The notes: generated from the letters alone by a model not told the origin. Positions 24,317 through 37,544 are shown, counted from the stretch's first letter. The stretch: 64,000 nucleotides of DNA from Fallopia convolvulus (GCA_964016875.1 OZ024729.1:28354494-28418493); one strand, 5' to 3'. Translations and numbers: made by a program.

Positions 24317-26333
24317 AAGATTTGAGGTTTTGATAACTCCATCTTGCAACGCCGCATTGGGAGATACTATTGTCCATTCAAGGTCATTTTGGTGTCATTA
24401 GAAATATAACTCAACGAGCTACATTTCATTTTTTACTCTGGTTCCAAATTCTCACTTTAATTGGGTCAAAACTATGCAACAATTAAGCTTGAAGATGAAT
24501 GCACGGTTTGAGTGCTCTACCAAGCATGGGCCAAAGCAAAGGGACCAGAGGGGTGCTCGACCCAATGCTTGGTCAAGCACTGGCTAGTGCACTGGAGGAC
24601 GATGCGATGCTCAGTCTAGTCCTCGACCAAGCATCAGGGTGAGCATTCTTTCGCGTCGTTTTTACCCAAGACCGACTTATGTATTATTTATTTCTAAAAA
24701 TATTTTATCCTAGTAATTTATATTTGGACGAGACTTGTTATATAATTAATATCTTTTGTTGGGTGATATCTCTTGAAGGAGAAGAACACTAAGTTCGAGA
24801 ATTTGCTTAGTCTCTATGGAGAGCTAAATTCCCTTTTGTTTGATTAATCCATTGAAGCTTTAGACTCATAACTTACTATGAGATTTACTCTTTTTCTTAA
24901 TTTCTCTTAAATAATTTTAATCCTCCATGCTTATATTTTATGATTGGTTTTTGACTTTTATTGGTTTAGCCATCTATTCTCTTGAATCATCTATTGCTAG
25001 ATCTATTTAAATTCTAGTTGAATCACTTAGATCAAAATAATATTTGTAATTATCTAGGGGTAGTTGAACTAGTTTATTATAAGGAGGGTTAATTTTGCAA
25101 ATGATTTATGACTAATTGATTAATATCAATTGTTCTTATTGATTTCCTTGGTGTGCATTGCTATTATTGAATTGAATCTAGATAGCTTCTAGGTTGTTTG
25201 ATAATAAGAATTTTTATGGCTAGTTGACCTAAATACTACTAGATTGCAGAAAGTGGAATCATAATCTCCACGATAAGTTATTCAAGAGGAATAGAGTTAG
25301 TGTTTTTCAATGATCGATAATTGAGTTTGCAAGTGGATATTGGTTAATCAAATATACTTCACATTCATATTTTCATCAAACATCCATAATTTGTCTTACT
25401 TTTGTTTATTAGCATTAGTTCTTAGCTTAGATAATCATCATCATCCCCTTTTGTTTTATTACTCTTGGCATACAAATACACAAGTATTTGTGGGATCGAC
25501 CCGTACTTACCAACTACATTAGTTTGGTGGTTAAGTTCAAATTCTTTGCTAGGTAGATACGACTAAAATACCTCATCAAACTTGGCACCATTGTTGGGGA
25601 CTTATTTGCTATTTTTGTGTTTGTTTGTGTGCTATTTTTGGCGTTGTGAACCTATCTTACGGTCTACAACACCCGTGCTTACTAATCAATGGCTATGTTG
25701 AAACTCAGTCAATGGAAAGATGAATATTTTTATGAGTATTTTTCTAAATTGCAGTAGTGACTAGTGTGTGTATGAACTTAGGACTTGGGGTTATCAATAC
25801 TCTGAGATGATGTTATGTTAGTGCATTTATGAAGGTATGAATCCTAGGACTTTAAGTTTGTCCGAGTACATGAGTATTAATGGAAGGATTTTGGATATGG
25901 GATTTGAGGAATGTGGGTACTTCTTTTGCTTCATGAACAACCAAACTATATAGGCTGAATTATCTCCACCAATGCCCCATCAAGAGAAACATTACAAGTC
26001 TCAACTAGATGGATGAGAATTGTGCTCCTTGATGTTCCATTCAACAAAGTATATAGGTTGAATTATCTCCTTGATGTGTTCCTTGATGTTCCATCAAGAG
26101 AATTGTGCTCCTTGATGTTGGTACTTCTTTTGCTTCATGAACCACCAAAGTATATAGGTTGAATTATCTCCATCAATTCCCCATCAAGAGAAACATTACA
26201 AGTCTCAACTAGATGGATGAGAATTGTGCTCCTTGATGTTCCATTCAACAACCTCATGCCCTTTTGGTGTGCATGAAATTAAGGGACAGGAGATGTCGCA
26301 TTGGAATCAAATACCCTTGAGTTAGACACCTAA

Positions 26334-27089
26334 ATGCAAGTTGAGGAGGAATCCAATACACTTGAGTTGGATTATGATGATGCCTTTGATGCTAAATACG
26401 ATTCTACTCCTATAATTCGACTTGAGGAGAAAACAAATGAGCTGAATGAATTCCTTGTTGACATGGATAAGCCCATAGGACTCGGTGAGCTTAATGCATC
26501 TCTTCCCACGTTGCATAATGATATTGAGGATTCTCTTGCTTTGAAGGAGGAGGATTATTCTCTAAAAAATGACAACTTCTTTGATGATGACATATAGGAT
26601 CATGTGGGAGAAAATAATCAAGATCATACCATTGAGGTTTGCCCTTCAATGATAGGGCTTTTCGTGCTCCTTTTCATAAAGTCCCTTGTGTTGACCCTTG
26701 AGATTGTCAAGGCTCCATGTATCCTTTACCCCAGCCTCTCATTTTTTGTTACTCCCAACAAATTTGAGGTAGAACCAAGTTTAGAGCCTAAAGTGGAATC
26801 TAGAGATTACTTGGAGTTCATCTTTGATAAGAGTGGTAATGTTGATGAGTGCTTTGATCCATATAGTAAGTATTTTGAGAAGCCATCACTTGAGCTAAAT
26901 TGGTTTCATCATATACCTTCTCATGAAAATTATGCTCATACTTTTGATAAGTTGAAACGGTTTTGGAACGGCCTATTATTCACTTTTAATTTATCATTAT
27001 GCTACTTATATTTATGTGAAATGTGTTCACATGATTTTGACAGGTTGTTAAGGCCCTTGAAGATGTCCGATCATGTGAATTCATGTTAA
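26334..27089 (+). pseudogene. Broken ORF of element D
   Basis: Two adjacent open stretches (26334-26597 and 26604-27089) in an Athila-like setting. The first is acidic (LELDYDDAFDAKYDSTP; LKEEDYSLKNDNFFDDDI). The second includes a hydrophobic segment (IGLFVLLFIKSLVLTLEIV) and FDKLKRFWNGLLFTFNLSLC. No RT, integrase or protease motif. Resembles the non-pol ORF remnants of pol-less Athila relatives; function not known. Confidence 0.4.
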
Positions 27090-27309
27090 AGGTCGAACTA
27101 TCGACGTTAAACAAAACGCTTCTTGAGACACTAACTAAGCTGCGTAGTTTAAGCAGTATTTTTCTAGTTAGGTTTTGCTTTTCTTGCTTGTGGACCACTA
27201 AGCTATAGGTACCGAGAAGTTTTTATCTTCGTCTGAGTGGCAAACCGGTCCTCCTCCTCTACCTCAGAAGAGTAGATGACTTTGTGAGTGTTTTTTTCCT
27301 TTTATTATA

Positions 27310-27350
27310 TACATTGAGGACAATGTATGGTTTAAGCATGGGGGAGGGGA
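27310..27350 (+). promoter_or_regulatory. Internal hairpin-purine module of element D
   Basis: Perfect 7-bp hairpin TACATTG-AGGA-CAATGTA (27310-27327), then TGGTT and TAAGCATGGGGGAGGGGA. Same layout as the module before the 3' LTR (TTGCTTG-AGGA-CAAACAA at 28693-28710, then TAAGTATGGGGG). Confidence 0.65.
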
Positions 27351-28730
27351 ACACTTGCATGTTTGCATTGCATATAGTTTAATTTTTTTATATTGATAAT
27401 TGGCATGTTTAATTTTTGCATATTTATAAAAAAAATGATGAAAATAAAACAGAAAAATTGAAAAAGAAAAAATATGTTTCCATGCATTCTTAGGTTTTTG
27501 TCATATTTACCTAAGCAACGAACCACTTGTCCAATAAAATATTTGATGATGATTTTCCTCTTGACTTGCTTGTAATGTTAAAGCTTTGATGACTGCTTAA
27601 TTTTTTCATGAACATGCTAGATAATATGATTGCACATGCATTATCTTTGAGATTTAAGTTATACTGAATTTATAGGCAAATTTAACCTTGTGAGATCATG
27701 TTATCCTTTCTAGGACTATAATTATGAGTCTTCTTTTCATTGTGTGTGATCACTTTATTTGCTTCCACAAGAACTTGCGTTTAGATATCTTTTCTGATCC
27801 TGCATTCATGACTCTTGCATGCAACATTAATATGATTGAGGAACTGTTTTTTTATTAATCTAATATTCCTTATCCACCCTTACATATGCTCCTATTATTT
27901 TAAAGCCTCATTTTAGCCTTGTTAGCCTTATTTTTAGAAGTTCCACAACATAAATCCTGAGCCTTATATAAGTTTGATCCATCCGTGAAATAGGATTTTG
28001 ATTTGATTTGTGGTTGTGAGCCATCGTGGTGGGGTTGTGAATGTAATTGATAGATGAGTAGTTGAAATTGAAAATTGAGGGTGAAAAAAATGTGATGAGC
28101 ATAAAAGTTTAAGTCCTCAAAAGGTTGCAAAAGAGAAAAATATATGAGAGTTGAAGCAAAAAGAATAAAAGAGGAAGACGAATGTGAAGAAAGAAAGAAA
28201 GTGAAGAAAGAGTGAAAAAAAAGAAATTGAAGTGAATGAGGTAATTGGAGTCAAGTGGAATGAGTTGAGAAGGGAAATATGTAGCTTGGTGTTGAGTACA
28301 TGAATTCGAGTTAAGTCTTAGTTCCTAGATCTATCATCACATGGCCAAAAAATACTTCCTACTAAATTCTTATCACCTTGAACCCATTACAACTCTTAAA
28401 AGACCTCATGATTTTTGTTGTTTGTGAAGTCTCTAGCGGCGGAGAATTAGAACACTGATATAAGCTTTCAAAGTTGAATTTTGAGCGAAACACTTAAACT
28501 TTAAACACATGAGTGAGAATAAAACTTGTTTCTAGTGAGGTTTAGAGTGGATGTATTTACTTAATCTCTTTAATAATTAAAAATGCATGCTATGTTGTCA
28601 ATTGTCGAATCATGTTTCTTATTTCTCTTGTGTAAACATTTGTCGAAGTGGACGCACAAATTGCTTGTTTATGCGGGTTCTAAATCTATTTCTTGCTTGA
28701 GGACAAACAAGGTTTAAGTATGGGGGAATT

Positions 28731-29830
28731 TGATAGAACAGATTTAGGTGTTAGTTGTATGGCATATTTATGTTTCAAACTTAGATAGTTGCTTGCATTT
28801 TGTTAAGTTTTCATAGTTTTTACATTTCGGTCTCTACTTGTGTCTTTTCGTGCTTTCAGGCTACTATGGGAGACTCATGGATCATGGGGACTTTCTTATG
28901 CCCCGAAGATCGATGGATCAGATCATGGAGAGTTCGGAATGAAGTGATGGGAAAAGGTTGCTTGAACTCGAACTATGCATTAAGGTTGTGGTTTTGACAA
29001 CTATATCTTACAATGCCTTGTTTGGGAGTTACAATTATTGAGATATTTTTTGTGTTATTGGAAAGCTAAATCGATAACCTACATTTTGTATTCTTACTTC
29101 GTGTCCAAATTCTCACTCTAAGTGGGTCAAAACTACGCGACAATGAAACTTGAAGATGAATGCGCGCGATCTGAGTGCTTGGCTGAGCATGTGCTAGAGG
29201 ATTGGGACTAGAGGGGTGTATTAGAGGACGATGTGATGCTCGGTTTAGTGCTCGACTAAGCATCAAGGAGAGCTTTCTTTTGCGTCGTTTTCACCTAAAA
29301 CCGACTTATATATTACTTGTTTCCAAAAATAAACCCCCCGTTCCACAATACATGTCTTTTTAGCCTCCAATTTGTGTTTCAAAATACATGTCTCTTTGGC
29401 TATTTTAGTCCTTTCTTTACAAATTTACCCTTATAATTATTAATAGGTTGTTAGTAGCGGTTTTTAATAAAGTAAAAAAGTGAAGTAATAATTGAGGGTA
29501 TAATAGTATTTTTGACAACTTTCTTGATAGGTGTGCAAATAAGTAAAAAGAAAAGTATTATGAAACGGAGGGAGAATTTTATCTTAGTATTTGATAGGAT
29601 GAGACTTGTTATTATTAATATCTTTTGTATTCTACTTATTGGGGGGATATCTCATACTTTGAAGGAGAAGAACCCTAAGTTGGAGAATTTGCTTTGTCTC
29701 TATGGAGAGTTAAACTCCTTTTTCTTTGATTAATCCACTGAAGCTTCAGACTCAAAACTTACTATGAGATTTACTCTCTCTCTCTCTCTCTCTCTCTTAA
29801 TTTCTCTTGAATAATTTTAATCATTGATGC
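28731..29830 (+). repeat. Element D 3' LTR, first part
   Basis: Starts TGATAGAACAG right after the purine tract TAAGTATGGGGGAATT. Ends at GATGC (29826-29830), the target duplication of the inserted solo LTR. Contains a (TC)n run at about 29775-29798. Confidence 0.7.
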
Positions 29831-32628
29831 TGTAACACCCCTATTTTGCAACAATGGGTATTACCACCAGTGACCTCGGATTTTCCCATCCAAAGTCACC
29901 TAAGGCTTTAAGGTACAAAACACAATTTAAAATAATGTGGAAACTTCAAGAAATTATATTACATCAAAAGTGCTCGAAGGTTCGAGACTTTAAATCAAGT
30001 CATTTCATTGCTTAATTAAACTGAGTATAAAAGTTGGTAAGCAGCGGAATAAAAACCATTACAACTTATCGTTTTAAAGCAACTGGTGGGGCCCATGTGG
30101 ATGAAAACTTTTTTTGAAAACGTCTTGAGGTTTTCCTTCAACTCTTCTAGCCTTCGTCTTCAGTCTTTTTGTGTTGCTTTACTACAGTCTGATATTTCCG
30201 CGAAAGGCAAGAAATACCAGACAAAATGCAGAGTAGAAAAAAGGGGTTAGTCTAAAGAGACTAAGCAAGTTGGAACGGAAAAACTCAAAGTATGGGTGTA
30301 TGGCAACAACCATCTTTGTAGAGAACTAAGAAACGATAATGAAAGATGTTGTGTTTTGAGTGGCGCTTTTATATGGTAAAAGAGGGAACTTCTCGGAGTG
30401 AGAAAGGAAAGGTTCAGAGGTTTTGCTTGGAAAAGGAGACTACAAGAATAGTAGCCCCTTTATTAGTCAAGGATAATGTTGGGAACTTATAATTATTGCA
30501 CAACAAGTTTTGAAAACTTTCCTCGACTTATCGGACCTCAACCAACCTTATCTAATCTAATCATTAAGATTGGGAAGACGATCTTTCAAAGTCGAGAGTA
30601 AGGATGGACCCTCCAAGTTGTACTCGGTCCATCCCAAGTTCATTAAGTTTGTGCTTAAGGCACTTATCTTATTTAGGTCATAAAACATTTGCATTTCAAG
30701 TGAAGATTTTTAGGTGTAGGGGCTACGAAGGCCGATCCACTTAAAGGAACGAGGTTCCAGCACCTAGCTAGGGTGCAGTAGACCCCCTCAAAAGGAGGAG
30801 CGACTTCGGGATCATGAACCAAGTACCGAGCGAAGAGAGGGCGGAAAGTCATACAACTCGATACGTTATATAGAGATGTCGGAGCAAAATCCGCACCCCT
30901 AATTCTACCTAGTCCATAATAAGTCTCAAAAAGAGACTGACAAGCAAGGTCACACACAAGAGACCTAAAGTACTAATCCTAGTACTACTAGTAATAATAG
31001 TAACAATAATAATTCTACTAATAAAAATAAGATGGTCATGTCTAGCGATCATAACCCTAAGTTCAATTTTAATTTCACACAAGTAGTTCCCAACATGACA
31101 CGAAGAAGAGTTCAATAATACGATAATTCAAATAAGGTTCAAAGAGAATTTCCGCTTGCCTTAGCTTCCGGCTTGACTAACCGTACGTCGGGTATAAAAC
31201 GGATTCTCCTTTGAGAGGTTGACCTAAAACGAGTTCACATTAAGGAAACGGAATATTAACCTTCGCTATTTCGTTTCTAACTCAGCTTGTTAGAATACCC
31301 CTTCTTAGTAAAGGAGTTAACTTGCACTATTATATTTGTATAAAAAATATTCCAACATGCCTATAATATTATTTTGATAATATTATCATGTTAGGAGATC
31401 ATTTATAATTTATTTAAAATTATAAATATCTTGGGTAGCATGCTAGAATTATTTTTCATACATTTCTTATAAAATCCAAGAATAGGTTTTATGTAATTTT
31501 CCAAATTAATTATAAATTATAGTAAAATAATTTTTAATAAAATAGTAGGTAAATAGATTGGGATCGGGATTACACCAATAAGGTGGAACGAGCCTTGGGT
31601 CGGGATAAAATGGGTTGGATGAGTTGAAAATGGGTCGGAATGGCTTCTTAATGCAAGCACCAAGTTGTGGAAATAACCCCAAAAGAAGAATGGGTCTGTT
31701 TTTGGTTTGGATATGTTCGGCCTAACCACACAACTCAGCCTAGTGGAAGATTTTCAAGCCTGATCCACTCTCATGACTCCCTGTCTTCTTCGTTCTTCTT
31801 CGTCAAATCACAGAACAACGACAACAACGCACCATCAAGGACGATGGCGGCGATGGGGCACGGTGGTGGCGTCCGAGCGGTCCGACGAAGGCGCGGTGAC
31901 GGTAAGGGTGGTCGAAAAAAGGGAGAGAGGTGATCGGACAGGGAAAGAAAAAGGCGGAAGAAGAGGATTTGAAATCTTGAAAAAAATTCAGATTGTGAGA
32001 TTTTGAATTTTCACTTGCTCTTGGTCGAAATTAAACGAGAGGGAGAGAAGAAGGGTGAGTGGCGTGCTCCTCCTGCCCATGGCCTCCTTAAATAGCCCAA
32101 GGAAAGGCTTCTCCCGCTGAACCAACATAGGCATAGGCCAATGGCCCATTGCATTGGAAAGGAGGTATTTCTAGGGCAGAGAATAAGGAGACATGATGGG
32201 TGAGGGGGGCAGGCGGCCGCCCGCGTGCTCGGTTTTTCGGCGGCCAGAACCGGCGGACAAAAGCCCGACCCGGACAAGAGAGAGGATCGGCAGTCCAAGG
32301 AGGAAAGAGACAAAAACAAAAGGTTTAACCTTAATTAGGGGAGTTAAGAGGTAGAGGAAATTAATCTGGCATAGTGGTTGGGGAAGGAACAAGTGGAAAG
32401 TTTGGAACGAGAGGTCTCGGGTTCGAACCCGACCTTTTGCACTCCCACGTACTAAATTTTTTTGTTATCTTATCCCCAAATTCCACTATTTCAGCACAAG
32501 CAAGGAATTAGGAAAATTTATTAAAGTTTTAGTATCAAAAATTATTCTTTAAAAAAAATTACTATTTTTAAGGAGAGAAAACTAATTTTCATAACTAAAA
32601 TACATTACTGAAATTAGCGGTTATTACA
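29831..32628. mobile_element. 2.8-kb solo LTR inside the element D LTR
   Basis: 2798 bp from TGTAACACCCC to GGTTATTACA, flanked by TSD GATGC (29826-29830 and 32629-32633). No internal duplicate end, primer site or coding, so it is a solo LTR of a long-LTR gypsy element. It carries a SINE-like Pol III promoter pair at 32367-32430 and an AAT-rich simple stretch near 30985-31030. Confidence 0.8.
32355..32460 (+). mobile_element. Possible tRNA-derived SINE fragment
   Basis: A-box-like TGGCATAGTGG at 32367-32377 and perfect B box GGTTCGAACCC at 32420-32430 (42 nt between), followed by a T-rich stretch. Cloverleaf pairing is lacking, so not a tRNA gene. SINE boundaries and target duplication not resolved. 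Confidence 0.4.
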
Positions 32629-32733
32629 GATGCTTATTGTTTATGATTGGTTTTTGGCTTTTATTGGTTTGGCCTTCTAATATTCTCTCGAATCAATCTA
32701 TTGATAGATCTATTTAAATTCTAGTTGAATCAC

Positions 32734-34568
32734 CACTACTAGAAAAGAGGTTTTTAGCGACGAACAAATTTGTCATTATAAGTCAAACATTTTGTCGTTA
32801 AAACTTTTAACGACGAAAAAAGTTCGTTGTTTGTTCGTTGCAATAACTTTTAACGTTATTGGTTTTAACGACCATGTTCGTCATTAATGATTAACCAATT
32901 GCAACAAAAGTCAATCGATAACGACAAACTAAATTCATTGTAAAAAGATATTCTTACAAACCAAAATTAATTAAAATTAAACATTAACGACCACATTTAT
33001 CGTCATTATTTCAATTACAAAGAAGGAATATGGACAATAATTTAATTTATATTGTTATCACACATTAAATTGTACAATGCTTTTATATATGATCATAATA
33101 TTCTACAAACCAAAAAAATCATAAAAAATTAATTTAAACTAAAATTTTATATTATCATAAAATAAAACCAATCTTCAAACTTCAATGTAAGTATGTGAAC
33201 ATAACTATTTTTAAACACACAAAATAAAGTAATCCATACGATCTAATAGTGTAATTCTAAAAAAAAATATGTTCTAATAAATTCTGAAATAGATTTTGAC
33301 AATATGAATACCAGCTTCTAATATTCAAGTACCTAAAAAAAAAAGGAAAATAAACCAAAGTTTAATTTTTTTTGCAACTAATGGGAGATATAACATGGTG
33401 TACTAAACTCAACCAATGAACAAGGTATATTGTAACTTCAATTTATATGAAATAGTCTTGCTTCTAACTCATCTAAACAAAGAAAAATTAATAAGACAAT
33501 GAGTTAATAAGACAAGGATCTCATGTTATTTATTTATTGTTATAATATATAAATTATGCATTTTTAAACAATTTCATGTTAAAAAAAGTTGAAGACTAGT
33601 TACAAATACAATTGTTATTTCCAAAAAAAACAATTATAATAAATTTTTAGACATAATGTTCATTTCATGTTGTGTCCTAAAACATATTTTTACACTCGAA
33701 CCCAACTACATTGCAATATCTCTTCGTAATATTATTCATTTAATACCACAACTAGAATTTTTTTAATTTTTTGTTGGATGGACTCATTCAACATTAAAAT
33801 AACATAAATATCAACATATAATCCTAATAGTCAAAGTAATATTCATATTAAAATCATAAAACATGTATAGAGCAATAATAAATTTCTTGCATTATATAAA
33901 TTTACCTCTTACAAGCTACTAAGGCAGCAACTAAATCACTTTATTACAAGATATTGCTATTAGTATAAATATAAGTCCCAACTTTATTATCAAGATAAAA
34001 GAGATCAGTAAGAGAGTTTAAAGGTGAGTTTCAAAGAGCATGTACAAGTGTACAACTAGTGATAATATGTATGGTTAATATCGACATTTTTTCAAAAAGA
34101 TCAAACTTTTAGGTAGACATTCAGAAAAACATTCTTCATTATAGAAAGACTAATTTTACTACATCAATTAAATGTCAAATTCAAATAAGCTCAAAACTAA
34201 TAGTGTAGCAAGTAGCAACTAAACATATAAAATCTCAAACGCCAAACAAATATTGAAACCAGAGAATCGATTGATAGCAATTGTACACAAACAATTTTTA
34301 CAATGAACTTTCAAAGCATATCAAATTAAATTCAAACATACAAACCAAAAATTAAATACAAGCATCAATTAACAAGTAAAGTGATTTCAACAGTTGGATA
34401 AATGTACAAATTTTACAAAATAAATTAGATTGACTTACAAAAAATTTGTTGTTGCTTTGATTGTAAAATCGTCAAACCCCAATATGCAAATAATTCTTCA
34501 ATACTCAAGCTCAAATGAAACAAAGGCAAGGCAAAATCTTGATTTACATTATTCGATAAGCTAGACCA
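32734..34568. mobile_element. CACTA (En/Spm) transposon, one end only
   Basis: Starts CACTACTAGAAAAGAGG, the hallmark CACTA terminus, after candidate 3-bp TSD CAC (32731-32733). It is followed by subterminal repeats of the form TTAACGACGAA/GTTCGTTG through about 33020. The rest to element B is AT-rich without a transposase ORF. The other terminus (...CTAGTAGTG) is not found in the window. The inner limit is set only by the element B insertion. Confidence 0.7.
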
Positions 34569-34573
34569 TACAT

Positions 34574-35778
34574 TGATATTCATGTTTTTGGTCTAGTTTT
34601 TAGTGTGTTTCTTAGTTTGTTTAGGTTTAGTTTTAGTAGTTTTAGAGTTAGTTTTGTGTATTTTTGGATGAGTTTGCATATTTTGCGAAAAGTATGGAAG
34701 TTACTCCGTTTTGTGTCTTTTTGCAGGTTTTGAGCAGGAAAGAGTGCTTTTTGGAGCTGAATCGGAGTGCTATGGTGGAGGACGGAAGAGTATGAAGATA
34801 AGGAGTCGAAGTCCAGGCTTTTAGAGTTGAAGAGTTGAAGAAAACCAAATCCAGACTCGTTAACGAGGTTGTAAAGGGTCGTTAACGAGGCTTAGAGATA
34901 GAATTTTTTGAGAGATCTTTGTGATGTCTACCGACCCTGTGTGAAAATCTATCTTGATAATTCCATGTCGGTAGGGCTTTTAATGAGTCTTAGGGTTATT
35001 ATATTTTATGTTTTATGTCTTGTTATCTTTTTAGGTTATCTTTCTATCTTTTTAGAGTAAGTTTCTATCTTTTAGGTAAGTTTTTATCTTCTAGCCTTTT
35101 ATTAGATAGCTTTATTAGTATAAATACCCTTCTTTTCTAGCTTAGAGGGAAGGGGGAACAAGGACGAATTTGATTTTCTCTAGGAGGGTCGAACAGGAGA
35201 GAAGTCGAGTGGGAAGATCATCGAGCCAAGGTCGATCGAGAGATAAGCTTGGGTCGTTAATCGGTTCGTTTGCTCGTTATTGTTTTGTTTGTTTTCGGTT
35301 TCTTCGGGATATTGTAAGACGATATTTTTCTTATTAATTTCAAGTAAGGTTGTTCTATTTTCAATGTTTTCTCTTATTAAAGTTGTTTGCTTTATTATTA
35401 TGAGTAGTGAGTAGTTTTCTTATCTAGGGTCGGGGTTGAAACCCAACATAGTTATGCATGTTTGATGAGTAAGTTGATGTGTTGAATGTCTTTTATCTAT
35501 TTTAGATTACTTGTTGTGCTTATGCCTAGACGATAGTCGAGGTAATTTGAGTTCTCAACTTGATCGAGAGAGAAAGTTATTAACTTGAATGTTGATATTG
35601 TTCGATAACGAAAGTTTCGAGCTTTGGATCCAAAACAAGTGATTGAGTGAATTGATTTATGAGAATTGATTGATTTGCTTGCTAATCAGCGAAAGTTGAT
35701 GAATTTATCTTTTTAAAGGCGTGATCTTTATCTTCTTACGAGTTTGTATGCATGACTGTTTTGTGGTAACCCTTGTCC
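34574..35778 (+). repeat. Element B 5' LTR (3' end deleted)
   Basis: Matches 42528-43732 until GGTAACCCTTGTCC, then joins gag sequence (CGGGCTGACCCGAGG). Palindrome pair at 34857/34879. Confidence 0.85.
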
Positions 35779-37181
35779 CGGGCTGACCCGAGGAGAACCC
35801 GAAGGGAAAAATAGCAGCGGTACACCTTAGGAGCGGAAAGACACTACCGGAGCGTGTCCAAGCCAAGGGGAAGGGCCCCACGACTGAAGAGGACGCCACG
35901 GTTCAGCTCGGTAACGAGCCAGCGAGAGCAAGTACCGAATTGGAACACCATGGTGACGAAGCTCCCAGGGTCGTCAACGACCCTAGTCCAGGTAAGTTTT
36001 CTGATCCGAGCCTCTCTCTCAATCCTAAGCTAGTTAACGACTCTATCAGGGTCGATAACGATCCGCCGAGAGCATCTAACGATCCTAGTGTCGACCCGGT
36101 AGCATCACCTCTCGAGCCCGAATTGGTTCCGAGAATGGTGAAATCTCTTCCTTTTCCCACTAAGAAATCTAAGGACTCTACTGAGAGTAAGTTCAAGCAT
36201 TTCGTAAAGATTCTCCAAGGCATTAATATTTCTATCCCATTCGCTGAGGCCCTAAGCGAAATGCCGGCTTACACGAAATTTTTGAAAGTTATTCTTAGCA
36301 GGAAACGATCCATTACAGAGCTGCAAGACGAGGTCCGATCTATTGCTCTACCAGAAAAGCTAGAAGACCCAGGGAGATTTGCCATAACAATTGGCATAGG
36401 CGACCACAAATTCAAGGCTCTATGTTATTTGGGAGCCAGTGCTAGTTTACTTCCTCTTTCAATCTGGTCAAAAGCCAACATGGGACCATTGGAGCCTGTA
36501 GACATGAACCTCTACATGGCAGACGGATCAAGCGTAAAGGCTACAGGAGTCGTGGAGGACTATCCCATTCAAGTTGGGAAATTCTTTATTCCAAACGATT
36601 TCATCGTTCTCGACATGCCTGAAGACCCTCACGTCCCCATTATCCTATGCAGGCCATTCCTAGCTACAGCAGGTGCTAGGGTTGATGTGTGGAAAGGACT
36701 GTTCACTTTTGATATTGGAGAGGAACGTGTAGAATTCGGCCTTGACCAAAACGCTAATGACCCAACTGCGGCCGCACAGATCGAGTTGACCCAGCCAGAA
36801 CTCGACATAGCTGTTCCTAACGACACTCCTCCAATTACCAAAGAGGACGAGAATTTCACACAGATCCCTACCGAACCTTCTTGTCCCATTACCGAGCCCC
36901 GCATGCAAGGCTATAATCAAGGTGAGTACTCTAACCATGAATTCACTAGTACTGGTTATGATTCTTCTTCATACTTTGTTCCTACACCGTGTCCCACTGT
37001 TTATGCTATAGAGGAGTCCGGACCACCTTGGTTTTCAGATTTCACTAACCCTTGTGTAGAAATACCGGGCATATTGATAGAAGAAAAAGGACCGAATTTA
37101 GTGACTCAAGCCAATAAGGCCCACAAAGCTAAGTATGGGGTACCTCAATACCCTAACATAGCCGCAAACGAGCCACCTTGA
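35779..37181 (+). pseudogene. Element B gag end and aspartic protease, catalytic Asp lost
   Basis: Open from the deletion junction to 37181. It begins with the gag tail (IAAVHLRSGKTLPERVQAK), then a VND-rich spacer, then the protease. The active-site motif reads LCYLGAS: the catalytic Asp codon is TAT (Tyr) at 36426-36428, where element A has GAT. PIIL(C)RPFLATAGA also shows Gly to Cys. So the longest open frame of this family in the window encodes a dead protease. First in-frame ATG is internal. Confidence 0.8.
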
Positions 37182-37544
37182 GCCAAGGTAAGTACGTCGG
37201 GCTAACGACATTAAAAATAGCTCTTACGGGAGGCAACCCGGTTTTTAGTATAGTTTAGTTTCTCTTCTTTTCTTCCTTTTTTCTAGCTTTCTTTTAGGTT
37301 TTTCTAGTAGTTTAGAAGTAGAAAGATATAATAGTTTTAAAGCTAACAAGATGCTGGAGTTGGGCTCATAAATCACTCGAAAAGGGCTACGAAGGCTCGT
37401 TAACGACCCAACCCAAGGTCCTTAATGACCCGGTTTGGCGACCCGAATTGGCAAAACGGGCAGGTAAGAAATTTTAACCTAATCTATCTTCTATCTTTAC
37501 CTATGTGCCACCTCTTACCCCTTCCCCTACCTCTAGCCCTCTCC

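Larger units (their letters stand above)
24317..32733 (+). mobile_element. Element D: pol-less Athila-related LTR retrotransposon, truncated both ends
   Basis: The 5' LTR (truncated start) runs to CCTCATCA at 25578. A tRNA-Asp-like primer site follows, TTGGCACCATTGTTGGGGA, with changes from the A version. The interior (25579-28730) holds only short broken ORFs and two hairpin-purine modules. The 3' LTR starts 28731 (TGATAGAACAG), is interrupted by a solo LTR at 29831-32628, resumes at 32629 and is cut by a CACTA end at 32734. LTR homology is recognisable between 24317-25100 and 28975-29830 plus 32629-32733 (for example the TGCTCGACCAAGCATC and TTCTAGTTGAATCAC phrases). Divergence is far greater than in A or C, so D is older. 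Confidence 0.75.

Noticed and set aside
32367..32430. tRNA gene
   Set aside because: A and B boxes are present but acceptor and anticodon stems do not form.
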